NCBI GenBank assembly: GCA_040756515.1
Contig: JBFLYW010000004.1
Span: forward strand, 105,839-169,838
Source of the DNA: DSXH01 sp020724325
GTDB taxonomy: Bacteria > Bacteroidota > Ignavibacteria > Ignavibacteriales > Melioribacteraceae
Direction: 5' to 3'
DNA: 64,000 bases
Position 1 is the first letter of the stretch. The number at the start of each line of letters is the position of its first letter. The notes under the pieces are model-generated. The model searched no databases. It was not told where the DNA came from and saw nothing but the letters and a program-made list of their open reading frames with translations. Positions 53,658-62,226 of this stretch are shown piece by piece. The translations under genes and the position numbers were made by a program.

Positions 53658-54431
53658 ATGAACAAAGAAAAAATGTCTATGCTGAACAGCAAAAATTTTT
53701 ATAATGAAATATCCGGTTTTTATGGAAAGATGATCGATTTTGAGAAAAATCTGGAGTTGCGTATTGATTCATACAAAAATATTTTTGCGAATCCCGGACG
53801 GGTAGCAGATATCGGCTGTGGAATTGGACTCGATTCAATTGCTCTTGCAATAAATGGTCACTCTGTTACTTCTTTCGATCCGTCACCGGATATGATTCAA
53901 AAAACAAAAGAGAATGCTATAAAATATAAAGTGAATATTAAACCAAGCATCAATTCGTTTCAATCAATTTCAGGAAAATATAATAACAAGTTCGATTACG
54001 TAGTTTCGGTAGGAAATACTATTGCGCATCTATCTTTGAGCGAACTCAAAAACGCCTTCGTCAAAATTTATGAATTGCTTAAACCCGGCGGAAAAGCCTT
54101 TCTTCATATTCTTAATTATAGTTTGATAATCCGGGAGAGAAAAAGAATCAATAATATTGCTGTAAGAGACGGGCAGGTAATAATTCGTTTCTATGATTTC
54201 GCTAAAACAAAAATTGATTTTAATATTCTGTCATTTCCGGTTAATCAGTCCAAAAATTTCAAACTTGTTCAAACAATTCACTATCCTCACACAAAAAAAC
54301 AAATCTTGTTTTACTTAAAAAAAGCCGGATTTACCAAAATAAATTTGAGCAATAATTTTAGCGGCGGCAGCCTTGAATTGAAAAGCTCAAAAGATATTTT
54401 TATTGAGGCATACAAAAAACAATTATTGTAA
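53658..54431 (+). CDS. Class I SAM-dependent methyltransferase
   Basis: A 257-residue methyltransferase. Motif I is VADIGCGIGLDSIALA (about 52-67), the acidic end of strand 2 is FDPS, and motif post-II is YVVSVGNTIAHLS. A C-terminal lid region follows. The substrate is unidentified. It is 21 bp after the DUF2249 gene and may be the last gene of the long nos transcript. It converges on the PH-domain gene with a 9-bp overlap. Confidence 0.85.
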   Translation: MNKEKMSMLNSKNFYNEISGFYGKMIDFEKNLELRIDSYKNIFANPGRVADIGCGIGLDSIALAINGHSVTSFDPSPDMIQKTKENAIKYKVNIKPSINSFQSISGKYNNKFDYVVSVGNTIAHLSLSELKNAFVKIYELLKPGGKAFLHILNYSLIIRERKRINNIAVRDGQVIIRFYDFAKTKIDFNILSFPVNQSKNFKLVQTIHYPHTKKQILFYLKKAGFTKINLSNNFSGGSLELKSSKDIFIEAYKKQLL

Positions 54432-55025
54432 TTCTTTTCCGCAATAACGGCATACTTTCGCCTTCGCTTTTATTATTTCTGCACAATAAGGACACTCTTT
54501 TGTTGCCTCGTTAATTTCTCCGTCAACAGCATCGGCAAATTTAAAGGCTTGTTTATTCATTTGAGTTTCTTTGTAAAGCTCCATTGCGTTCGACAGCGCT
54601 TCTTTCAATTTACCGGGATGAGAAATATTTGTATAGCTTGTTTCTCCCATTTCTGCTGCCGTCTGAATCTGAACATCGCCGTAGCCAAATAATCTGCCCA
54701 AAATTGTTTGACGGTAGGCAACATTGTTTATTTTATCGATAGGACTTTCTTTCGAGTTAATTGTAAAAACGCCCCTTTCATCAATTACTCTTATATTCGT
54801 AACCGCCCAAAGGTCATTCTTCCATGAATAATAACGGAAAATAAAATAAAGAATTGCGAATACAGGTATAAATAAGTACAAATTATTCTTCTCTTCCAGT
54901 TTGAAATAGATATAAATAGAAAAAGCAATTAATAAGAGCGCAATGAAAAATGGAACGAGCAGAAAAAACCAATGCTTTCTTGTTTCGAATAAAAGTGTTT
55001 CGTCTTTTCTTAAATTTGTTCTCAT
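54423..55025 (-). CDS. Bacterial PH-domain membrane protein with zinc ribbon
   Basis: A 200-residue protein. Two transmembrane helices (about 17-39 and 48-66) are followed by a bPH2-type PH domain (WAVTNIRVIDERGVF...NNVAYRQTILGRLFGYGDVQIQTA, about 72-150). A short zinc ribbon ends the chain: CPYCAE...CRYCGKEL. The function of such proteins is unknown. Seven bp separate it from the upstream Rrf2 regulator on the same strand, so the two are probably cotranscribed. Confidence 0.82.
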   Translation of the reverse strand: MRTNLRKDETLLFETRKHWFFLLVPFFIALLLIAFSIYIYFKLEEKNNLYLFIPVFAILYFIFRYYSWKNDLWAVTNIRVIDERGVFTINSKESPIDKINNVAYRQTILGRLFGYGDVQIQTAAEMGETSYTNISHPGKLKEALSNAMELYKETQMNKQAFKFADAVDGEINEATKECPYCAEIIKAKAKVCRYCGKELQ

Positions 55026-55032
55026 GTTTCCC

Positions 55033-55464
55033 TCACAAAGAAATAATTTTTTTGATAGATTTTTCTTTCAATTGTTCTAAAGTTTCTTCGCTTAACATTT
55101 TGTATGCTTCATCGCGGAGTTTTCCCCATTTATCGTGCACGGGGCAGGGCTTCTCGGTAGAGCATCCGGGGAATCCGAGAACACAAGATTTGAATACATC
55201 CAAACCGTCTATTGCCTCTACAATATCAATCAACTTGATATTAGAGGGACTTTTAGCAAGATAAAAACCGCCCGATTTACCTTTCTTAGATCCAATTATT
55301 CCGCTGTTGGTAAGAGTTTGCAGTACCTTTGATACAAATTCTTTTGGTACTTTTAATTCTCTGGATATTTCTTCCGAATTGAAAATAATTTTCTCTTTCT
55401 TAATCGAAAGGAAAAGAACCGCCTGAAGACCCAGCTCACAAGATTTGGAAAAGATGACCGTCAT
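55033..55464 (-). CDS. Rrf2-family regulator with Cys cluster (NsrR/IscR-like)
   Basis: A 143-residue winged-helix regulator. The N-terminal HTH is clear (SEEISRELKVPKEFVSKVLQTLTNSGII, wing KKGKSGGFYLAK). Near residue 93 it has three cysteines in the pattern C-x6-C-x5-C (CVLGFPGCSTEKPC), as in NsrR, IscR and RsrR, which bind an Fe-S cluster. NsrR-type members lose repression when NO attacks the cluster. Its closeness to the nos/RIC operon makes an NO or Fe-S sensor for that locus a reasonable inference. Confidence 0.88.
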   Translation of the reverse strand: MTVIFSKSCELGLQAVLFLSIKKEKIIFNSEEISRELKVPKEFVSKVLQTLTNSGIIGSKKGKSGGFYLAKSPSNIKLIDIVEAIDGLDVFKSCVLGFPGCSTEKPCPVHDKWGKLRDEAYKMLSEETLEQLKEKSIKKIISL

Positions 55465-55578
55465 AACACTTTATTATTAATATCGATTCGAATTGTTGAT
55501 TGAAAAATATAAAAAATTTATTAGGATTATATGTAAGCGCTGCGGATTATAATAAGATAATTGATTAGTCAAAAAATG

Positions 55579-55599
55579 AGCCCGGCTTAGAACCGGGCT
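55579..55599 (-). terminator. Terminator after RlpA-like gene
   Basis: AGCCCGG / CCGGGCT stem (7 bp) with a 7-nt loop, 6 bp after the stop of the leftward gene; on the minus strand it is followed by CATTTTTTG. Confidence 0.75.
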
Positions 55600-55604
55600 T
55601 CAAG

Positions 55605-56087
55605 TTAATTCAGTGTTGCAAAGGGAGGGCTGTAATCATTAAGTGTTATTTCTTCCACTTTAACTTTTATTACTCCTTTCTTAACCATTCCAAGGGCAAA
55701 AGCAGTTCCCATCGAAAGGTCTATATCTCTTCCTTCAATAAATGGTCCTCTATCATTTATTCTAACTACTACAGAATTGCCATTTCTCTGATTTGTTATT
55801 CGAAGAAATGTACCAAACGGCAAATCTTTATGTGCTGCAGTAAATGCCATTTGATTATATGTTTCCCCGTTAGCTGTTAATTTTCCATGAAATCTAGGAC
55901 CATACCATGAAGCAATCATGATTCCAAGATTTTCAAAATTAACGTTCGATACATTTGGTTTTGCATCTTTGCTTACAGAAATTTTATCTGCACCATTATT
56001 TTCTGATGCTGTTGAATCACTCCAGCTAATAAAGCTGACTGTAGCCAGCAGCAGACTTATGGCGAAGATTAATTTAAACGTACGCAA
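55605..56087 (-). CDS. RlpA-like septal/peptidoglycan protein
   Basis: A 160-residue secreted protein. After a signal peptide (LIFAISLLLATVSFISWSDS) and a short polar linker, the RlpA double-psi beta-barrel spans about residues 55-150. It has ASWYGPRFHGKLTANGE, AAHKDLPFGT and VRINDRGPF...DLSMGTAFALGM. The His and Asp of these motifs are the lytic-transglycosylase catalytic residues in active RlpA. There is no SPOR domain. It probably cleaves denuded glycan strands. Confidence 0.9.
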   Translation of the reverse strand: MRTFKLIFAISLLLATVSFISWSDSTASENNGADKISVSKDAKPNVSNVNFENLGIMIASWYGPRFHGKLTANGETYNQMAFTAAHKDLPFGTFLRITNQRNGNSVVVRINDRGPFIEGRDIDLSMGTAFALGMVKKGVIKVKVEEITLNDYSPPFATLN

Positions 56088-56162
56088 ATATTACCTCTTA
56101 ATTAGTTGAACATACCTATTAAAATGAGAATAAAGGAAAACTTAGGTTAAAAGAAAAAACCG

Positions 56163-56477
56163 CTAAATTTTAAGATGTGTGTAGAATCCCGATTGGGCTC
56201 TATAGACTTTTTGGCTAAGAGCAAAACTTTGCTCTTGATAGAAATAGCTGCTGATATTCCTTTTATTGCCAAAATCGAATGAGTAAAATGTGGTTTTTTG
56301 TGGATCTGTTTCGGAATCCCGTCCAAGAAATCCGGCTAAGACATAAGAATTTGATTCCCACGACAAATTGCCCGGCAATTGCCCGGGGTTTTCTATTCTT
56401 AAACTTCCGGCATAGATTATACCCGTACTAAGCAGAACTCCTATTAACAGACAATATGTTTTGAAATAAGTCTTCAT
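56163..56477 (-). CDS. Hypothetical secreted protein
   Basis: A 104-residue protein with a signal peptide (YCLLIGVLLSTGIIYAGS). The mature chain is rich in Ser, aromatic residues and Gln and ends in FYTHLKI. I do not recognise a family. It precedes rlpA on the same strand with a 75-bp gap and may share a transcript. Confidence 0.5.
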   Translation of the reverse strand: MKTYFKTYCLLIGVLLSTGIIYAGSLRIENPGQLPGNLSWESNSYVLAGFLGRDSETDPQKTTFYSFDFGNKRNISSYFYQEQSFALSQKVYRAQSGFYTHLKI

Positions 56478-56628
56478 TTTTGATAGGCAAAGTTAGTCAA
56501 AATATAGTTATTTTTGAAATGGTTATAGAAATTGTGACGTTAGTAACTTTCAAAAACCTTGTTTTTTAGCTGTTTTATGAGGTAGAGCTGAATTTTTTTC
56601 AAATATTTTTGTCACAATCTTATTTTAT

Positions 56629-56646
56629 TGGAAGGTTCGCCTTCCA
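56629..56646 (+). promoter_or_regulatory. UUCG-capped hairpin in TonB-receptor leader
   Basis: TGGAAGG-TTCG-CCTTCCA is a perfect 7-bp stem closed by a UUCG tetraloop, 43 bp before the start codon of the TonB receptor. It could be a 5' leader stability element. No cobalamin-box or other riboswitch core was seen around it. Confidence 0.5.
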
Positions 56647-56688
56647 GATCGAAGGAAAAAATCAATCCTAAATCAAAAGAGTATTATT

Positions 56689-58629
56689 ATGAAAATAACT
56701 CTTCTACTCTATCTAACTTTAACGGTTAGTCTATTTTCACAAGTTAAAGATTCCATTAAAACATATCGATTGGAAGATATTACAATAAAGGGAATTCTTG
56801 CCCTTGAGCCCGAATCCTTCATAAATATAGAGCCAAAGGATTTAAGGAAAGCGGATGCGCGGTCAGTAATTGATCTTGGCAGGAAGATTCCTTCTATTAA
56901 AGTGCAAACAAACTCAAGGGGCGAAAGCTTATTTTTCTTTAGAGGTACCGGGGAAAGGCAAATAACTTTGTTCCTCGATGGAACACCGCTAAACATTCCT
57001 TGGGATAATAGAATTGATTTAAGCTTTATTCCACCTGGAATAATTGATGGAATTACAATTTTGAAAGGCGTTCCTCCGGCTATTTTTGGTGCAAATGCGA
57101 TTTCGGGAGTAATAAATTTTAAAACACTCGATCCGGAATTAACTAGTTACAATGGGAATGTATCTTTTCAATTAGGAGAAACCGGCAGTAGAAAATTTGC
57201 CGGAAATTTTATGAATAGCACCGGAAAGCTTTCTTATTTAATTGCCGGCACAATCAACAACTCCGATGGTTTTAAGCTGCCATCGTCATTTAGTAATTCT
57301 GCTAATCCGGGCAGAAACCGGCTGAATAGTTACCTTCATTCGAAAAACATATATGGCAAGCTCAATTATCAGTTTAACGATGAATTTAAAAGCGGCTTGT
57401 TTTTTTCTTATATAACAGCAGAAAAAGGTGTTCCGCCCGAAATTGGTGTTTCTAATCCACGCTACTGGCAATATCCTGATTGGAAGAATTTGATTATTGG
57501 AAATACCGGACAAATAGATTTTGCCGAGAACAAATCGTTTTTATACTATTCCCTTTCATTAAATCTATTTAGCATGCAGATAAATCAGTATAAAAATTTT
57601 CTTTTCGATACTATTGATGATATTGAAAAGAATGAAGACGCCACATTCAGATTCCGTTTAATCTACACAAATATTCTAACCGAAAGTTCGCTGTTAAAAG
57701 TAGGTGTAAACGGACATGTTTTTAAGCACCGGGAAAAATTCCGGTCTAGTAACTATACTGAGCAAATTTATACCGAAAATATATTAAGCGGCGGCGTTGA
57801 GTACGAACTAATAAAAGATAATTATGTTTTATCACTTGGCGGCGGTATAGATTATATTGAAACTCCTAAAACCGGCGACAAACCTCCAAAGGAAAGTATT
57901 TCTGATTTTGCAATTAATGCAGCATTTGTTTATTCCCTTAACGAGAATGTATCATTAAGATTAAATGGCGGCAGAAAGACAAGGTTTCCAACTCTTAGAG
58001 AAACTTTTTCCGGCGCACTTGGACGCTTTGTTCCTAATCCTTCATTGAAAGCTGAATCGGCAACCTCGGGCGAGCTTAGCATCAGCTATAAGAATAGTAG
58101 ATTAACCACCGATGCTTCTCTTTTCTTATCATACCTGAAAGACGGTATAGTTAGAGTTAGTTTACCTCAAAGACAATTTCAACGTGTTAATAAGGACGAA
58201 ATAAGAACTTACGGCTTGGAGGTTGTTTCTAAATACAGCTCCGGCAATTTTTCTTCGGCTTTAAATATAACTCTTCTCTCGGCAAGAGCTAAAAACAAGA
58301 GCGGAGAATTTGCAGATACTTTAGAGTATCGCCCGGAAATTAACGGAAGCTTAGATTTCGATTACTCTATAACAAAAGAACTTAATGCCGTTTTAGAATT
58401 CGAATATATTGGAAAGGAATTCGGCTTAAAAGAAGGAACTACAGGATACCAGAGCTTACCGGAATATTTGTTAACCAACATCCGGCTGGCTTATAACTTT
58501 GAGGTTGGCACTTCGAATCTGGAAATTTATATTAGGTTAAATAATTTATTCGACCGGCTTTATTATACACAATTTGGGCTTCCGGAAGCCGGACGCCAAA
58601 TTTTTGCAGGAGCTAATTTCCGGTTTTGA
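56689..58629 (+). CDS. TonB-dependent outer-membrane receptor
   Basis: A 646-residue receptor. A signal peptide (ITLLLYLTLTVSLFSQ) is followed by a TonB-box-like start (YRLEDITIKG). The plug (about 40-150) has the RKIPSIKVQTNSRGESLFFFRG, LFLDGTPL and GITILKGVPPAIFGANAISGVINF blocks. The barrel ends in ANFRF. It has no carboxypeptidase-like N-terminal repeat, so it is a siderophore/cobalamin-type rather than SusC-type receptor. The substrate is unknown. A glycosyltransferase and a DUF4922 gene follow on the same strand. Confidence 0.92.
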   Translation: MKITLLLYLTLTVSLFSQVKDSIKTYRLEDITIKGILALEPESFINIEPKDLRKADARSVIDLGRKIPSIKVQTNSRGESLFFFRGTGERQITLFLDGTPLNIPWDNRIDLSFIPPGIIDGITILKGVPPAIFGANAISGVINFKTLDPELTSYNGNVSFQLGETGSRKFAGNFMNSTGKLSYLIAGTINNSDGFKLPSSFSNSANPGRNRLNSYLHSKNIYGKLNYQFNDEFKSGLFFSYITAEKGVPPEIGVSNPRYWQYPDWKNLIIGNTGQIDFAENKSFLYYSLSLNLFSMQINQYKNFLFDTIDDIEKNEDATFRFRLIYTNILTESSLLKVGVNGHVFKHREKFRSSNYTEQIYTENILSGGVEYELIKDNYVLSLGGGIDYIETPKTGDKPPKESISDFAINAAFVYSLNENVSLRLNGGRKTRFPTLRETFSGALGRFVPNPSLKAESATSGELSISYKNSRLTTDASLFLSYLKDGIVRVSLPQRQFQRVNKDEIRTYGLEVVSKYSSGNFSSALNITLLSARAKNKSGEFADTLEYRPEINGSLDFDYSITKELNAVLEFEYIGKEFGLKEGTTGYQSLPEYLLTNIRLAYNFEVGTSNLEIYIRLNNLFDRLYYTQFGLPEAGRQIFAGANFRF

Positions 58630-58746
58630 TTTCTATTAGCTAAAGTGTTGGTGTTTGATAAAGAAGTTAGCGAATTATCTAACGAGTTGTTTTGGGAGGT
58701 CTTTTAATTTTTCATAATTTCTTATTCAAAAAAGAGATTCTTTATA

Positions 58747-60198
58747 ATGAATAAAATCTCGGCATTTGTTAACGTAAACGACGAATTACTTGCAAAATAT
58801 TACAATAATCTTTTGGGTAATGAATCTTTAATTAGTTCATTAAATTTTTTTACTTCTAATTCCGAATTACAAATCGATAATTTGATTTGCGTTGACTTCT
58901 TGAATAGTTCTGGAACGATTAAAAAAATTTCGGATGCTTCAGAATCAGAATTTATTTTACTTATCAACAAACCTGTTAAAATTAGTTTTTCGCCACATTC
59001 TTTAGAGCGGTTTATTTCTATAGCCGAAAATACTTCTGCGGGTATAGTTTATTCTGACTACTATGAAATGACCAATCCAATCAAGCCGCATCCTTTAATC
59101 GATTATCAACATGGAAGTTTAAGAGATGACTTTGATTTTGGTCCTGCTCTGTTCTTTGCTGCCAGTAATTTTAGATCAGCGGCAGAAATATTAAATAGTT
59201 ATTACAAGCATGCCGGATTTTATTCTCTACGCTTAATTATTTCCGAACAAAGGGAAATATTTCGAATACCGGAATTTTTATATTCCGCCGAGCAATTGGA
59301 TCTCCGTAAGTCGGATGCAAAACAATTCGATTACGTTGATCCTCAGAATCGTTCTGTTCAAATAGAATTGGAATCTGCGGTAACCGAGCATTTAATAAAC
59401 ATAAATGCTTTTATTAAACCGGCACAGAGAAGGATAGATTTTTCAGAACCTAAATTTGGAACGGAAGCTTCTGTAATAATTCCCGTTAAGAACCGTGTAA
59501 AAACCATTTCGGATGCACTGGATTCTGCGGTAAAACAAAAAACAAATTTCCCTTTCAATATTATTGTGGTGGATAATCATTCAACCGACGGAACAACAGA
59601 AATAATAAAAAACTTTTCTGATCGCTTCGATAAGATAATTCACTTAATTCCCGAAAGCGAGGATCTTCTTATAGGCGGCTGCTGGAATCTGGCAGTAAAC
59701 CACAATAATTGCGGTAAGTTTTCAGTTCAGCTTGACAGCGACGACATTTACAAAGACGAAAGCACGCTTCAAAATATTGTTGATCTTTTTCATAATGAAT
59801 GCTGCGCGATGGTAATTGGCTCTTATTTATTAACCGATATTAATAAGAACCCGATTCCTCCGGGATTAATTGATCATAAAGAATGGTCGGACGAAAACGG
59901 ACCTAATAATGCGTTAAGAATAAACGGGCTTGGCGCACCGCGTGCTTTTTATACGCCCTTGTTACGGCAGATAAGAGTACCAAATGTAAGTTATGGCGAA
60001 GATTATTTTTTAGGAATTACTATTTCGGGAGAATACAAAATTGGCAGAATCTATTATCCTATTTATATCTGCAGAAGATGGGAAGGAAATTCCGATTCAG
60101 ATCTTGATATAGACAAATTAAATCGTAATAATTACTACAAGGATAAATTACGCACTGTAGAGTTAGCCAGAAGAATAAACTTTAACAAAGAGAAATAA
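58747..60198 (+). CDS. Family 2 glycosyltransferase with extra N-terminal domain
   Basis: A 483-residue protein. The C-terminal ~260 residues are a GT-A fold GT2 enzyme: EASVIIPVKNRVKTISDAL, VVDNHSTDGT and the metal-binding QLDSDDIY. The N-terminal ~220 residues look like a second, degenerate glycosyltransferase-like domain (AGIVYSDYYEM, LIDYQHGSLRDDF) without an evident DxD. It probably transfers a sugar to an envelope or small-molecule acceptor. The next gene begins 10 bp later, suggesting a shared pathway. Confidence 0.85.
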   Translation: MNKISAFVNVNDELLAKYYNNLLGNESLISSLNFFTSNSELQIDNLICVDFLNSSGTIKKISDASESEFILLINKPVKISFSPHSLERFISIAENTSAGIVYSDYYEMTNPIKPHPLIDYQHGSLRDDFDFGPALFFAASNFRSAAEILNSYYKHAGFYSLRLIISEQREIFRIPEFLYSAEQLDLRKSDAKQFDYVDPQNRSVQIELESAVTEHLININAFIKPAQRRIDFSEPKFGTEASVIIPVKNRVKTISDALDSAVKQKTNFPFNIIVVDNHSTDGTTEIIKNFSDRFDKIIHLIPESEDLLIGGCWNLAVNHNNCGKFSVQLDSDDIYKDESTLQNIVDLFHNECCAMVIGSYLLTDINKNPIPPGLIDHKEWSDENGPNNALRINGLGAPRAFYTPLLRQIRVPNVSYGEDYFLGITISGEYKIGRIYYPIYICRRWEGNSDSDLDIDKLNRNNYYKDKLRTVELARRINFNKEK

Positions 60199-60208
60199 AT
60201 AAAGATTA

Positions 60209-61207
60209 ATGATACTGAACAACCAGAAAGAGAAGCGCTCCGATTCAACCCTTTGGGCTTTTGCAGCAAATAGATTGATGGAAGAACAAAAGCTTGAATG
60301 GACTTTTCTCAAAAATAATTATGATGATCTTGCCGGTGTTGTTACGCGTAGTTTTGAAATTGAAGGAATTAACATTGTAGTCCAAAATAATCCGGCAAGA
60401 ATAATTTCCACTACAGCAGATACAGACAACGCTGCTATAAATAACCGCCCGTGTTTTCTTTGCTTAAACAATTTACCGGCAGAACAAAAAGCACTGGAAT
60501 ATGGAAAGCATTATTTAATACTCTGCAATCCCTATCCAATATTCAAAGAGCATTTTACAATTGTTCATAAGAAACATATTCCTCAAAACATAACTTCTAA
60601 CTTTGACGATTTACTGGATATCTCTGAAAAATTAGGATTTCAATATACATTGTTATATAACGGACCAAGATGCGGTGCTTCGGCTCCGGAGCATTTGCAC
60701 TTTCAAGCAGCGTCTAAAAAAGTTATTCCTATTGAAAATGAAATTGCATACTTAAAAAGAATAAATGAACAAAATATTTTAAGAGGCGATAAAATAGAGA
60801 TTACTTTCATAGAAAAATTCTTGCGATTCGGTTTTTTATTTGAATCCGATAACAAAAACGAACTTCTACAAACGTTTAAGTTTTTTGTCCGGTCATTTAA
60901 GAATGTTTCGAAGCCGAACGAAGAACCGATGATGAATATAATCAGCTCTTACAATAATGATTATTGGCGCGTTTTCATTTTTCCCAGGAAAACACATCGC
61001 CCAAGCCAGTATTTTGCAATTGGTGCAGATCAAATCCTTGTTAGTCCGGCAGCTGTAGATCTAGGAGGATTAATAGTTCTGCCGAGACCGGAGGATTTTG
61101 AAAAAATCAATATCGGGCAGATCGCCGATATTTATTCACAGGTAACTATCACAAAAGAATATTTTGAATACCTTAAAGCCAGGCTTGCAAAAGGGTACAA
61201 AATATAA
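60209..61207 (+). CDS. DUF4922/HIT-like nucleotidyltransferase
   Basis: A 332-residue protein resembling DUF4922 proteins and ATP-adenylyltransferase/GDP-L-galactose-phosphorylase-like HIT enzymes. RPCFLCLNNLP (about 83-93) may bind metal. HYLILCNPYPIFKEHFTIV and GASAPEHLHFQA (about 151-162, HxH site) match the HIT-type active-site region. It may phosphorolyse or transfer a nucleotide from an NDP-sugar. Ten bp separate it from the glycosyltransferase, which fits an NDP-sugar role; this is inference. Confidence 0.78.
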   Translation: MILNNQKEKRSDSTLWAFAANRLMEEQKLEWTFLKNNYDDLAGVVTRSFEIEGINIVVQNNPARIISTTADTDNAAINNRPCFLCLNNLPAEQKALEYGKHYLILCNPYPIFKEHFTIVHKKHIPQNITSNFDDLLDISEKLGFQYTLLYNGPRCGASAPEHLHFQAASKKVIPIENEIAYLKRINEQNILRGDKIEITFIEKFLRFGFLFESDNKNELLQTFKFFVRSFKNVSKPNEEPMMNIISSYNNDYWRVFIFPRKTHRPSQYFAIGADQILVSPAAVDLGGLIVLPRPEDFEKINIGQIADIYSQVTITKEYFEYLKARLAKGYKI

Positions 61208-61209
61208 TA

Positions 61210-61290
61210 GATGTCTCAAAAGTAATTTTTCAACTATTAATACGAAAAATTCCATTCAGCGCATTTGTTAAAAAACTAATTTGAGACATC
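61210..61290. repeat. Inverted-repeat element between convergent genes
   Basis: The ends are GATGTCTCAAA and TTTGAGACATC (11 bp, perfect). Inside lies a second hairpin, AATTTTTC / GAAAAATT. The ~81-bp unit sits exactly between the stop codons of the DUF4922 gene and the SpoVG-like gene. It could be a bidirectional terminator or a small MITE-like insertion. Confidence 0.65.
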
Positions 61291-61303
61291 CGGAATAATT
61301 TGA

Positions 61304-61558
61304 TCAGCTTTTGGATTTGTTATACTCATCAAGAGCCAGTTTTTCAAGTTTCTTTTTTAAGTCTTTCGGAAGAATAACCGATTCATAATACTTGCCGTCC
61401 TTACCTTTAGAATCGGGTGCAGAGATGAAAAGACCATTAGAGCCGTTAACAATTCTAAATCCCTTGATTGTAATTCCATCGGGTGTTTGAAAATCGAAAA
61501 ACGCCGCAGTTTTACTCTTGGAATTACTATCGAGAAAATTCATGCGGACAATTTTCAT
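61304..61558 (-). CDS. SpoVG-family protein
   Basis: An 84-residue protein close in length to SpoVG (~90). It matches the core TPDGITIKGFRIVNGSNGLFISAPDSKGKDGKYYESVILP to the SpoVG consensus (DIRVIDGxxGLFVAMPS..TPDGEFRDI.HP). SpoVG proteins bind nucleic acids and regulate varied processes, also in non-sporulating bacteria. GGAGG precedes the ATG. Monocistronic. Confidence 0.85.
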   Translation of the reverse strand: MKIVRMNFLDSNSKSKTAAFFDFQTPDGITIKGFRIVNGSNGLFISAPDSKGKDGKYYESVILPKDLKKKLEKLALDEYNKSKS

Positions 61559-62226
61559 GATAACCTCCTAAAGATTATGTTATTGATATAAATAATTCCC
61601 CGGCATTGTTATGCCAATTAGGGAAGGTTAATCATTTTCAAAAAAATTGTTGCTTGTTCCGAAAAGGTATTATTTATTTTAACAGGGGATAGAATCGTAA
61701 CTATTGTAATTAAAATATTTTGCTAGGTGGAAAATAAGTTTTGTAATCGAATAATTCAATTCTTTATTTGTTAGATTTTGCCGGCGCATTAAATCATAAT
61801 TAATGTAACCCAAGAGGTAAAAAGTCCGGCTTAGTTGAAATTAAAGCGACTCCATATTTTAGCAGCCGGCTTTTGTTCTAGTAACTGTTCTGTGTTTAAT
61901 GCTTTTCGTAGAAGAAATAATTTTTTGCAATTACGAATTACTAAAATTTATAGACGTCACTTTTTTATTTCAACCAAATATGAATTTACACGTCCTCGTC
62001 GAAAAATTACTTTGTGATCTATTCAAAAAGAATTACTTAACAGATGTTATGCAAGCGGTGATTTTGCTGCTGACGTGCCTAAGGCTCATCAGCTTAGTTT
62101 GAAAAAACACTCGGTTTAAATTATACACTAAATTCCTGCAGACGTGATAAGAAGTTCTACTGTGTTTTTAGAGCTTTAGTTACTAGGCGTCTATGATTTT
62201 TTGAACGTCCGGATAACATCAATTTC
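61559..62226. other. Gene-less spacer
   Basis: About 670 bp without a supported gene; the short frames inside (61835-62102) lack conserved features. A 13-mer GGTGATTTTGCTG (62057-62069) is shared with the repeats at 116-175 and 2330-2389. The following GCCTAAGGCTCATCAGCTTAG can form a small hairpin. It must contain the promoter of the SpoVG-like gene at its left end. Confidence 0.5.

Noticed and set aside
56478..56688. Cobalamin riboswitch upstream of the TonB receptor
   Set aside because: No B12-box or conserved core found; only a small UUCG hairpin.
62047..62100. attC-like integron site (GTTATGC ... GCCTAAG)
   Set aside because: Core boxes do not match the attC consensus in order or orientation, and no integrase or cassette array is present.
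61835..62102. Two overlapping plus-strand frames of 60 and 67 codons
   Set aside because: No ribosome-binding site, low-complexity composition and no recognisable motif; likely spurious.
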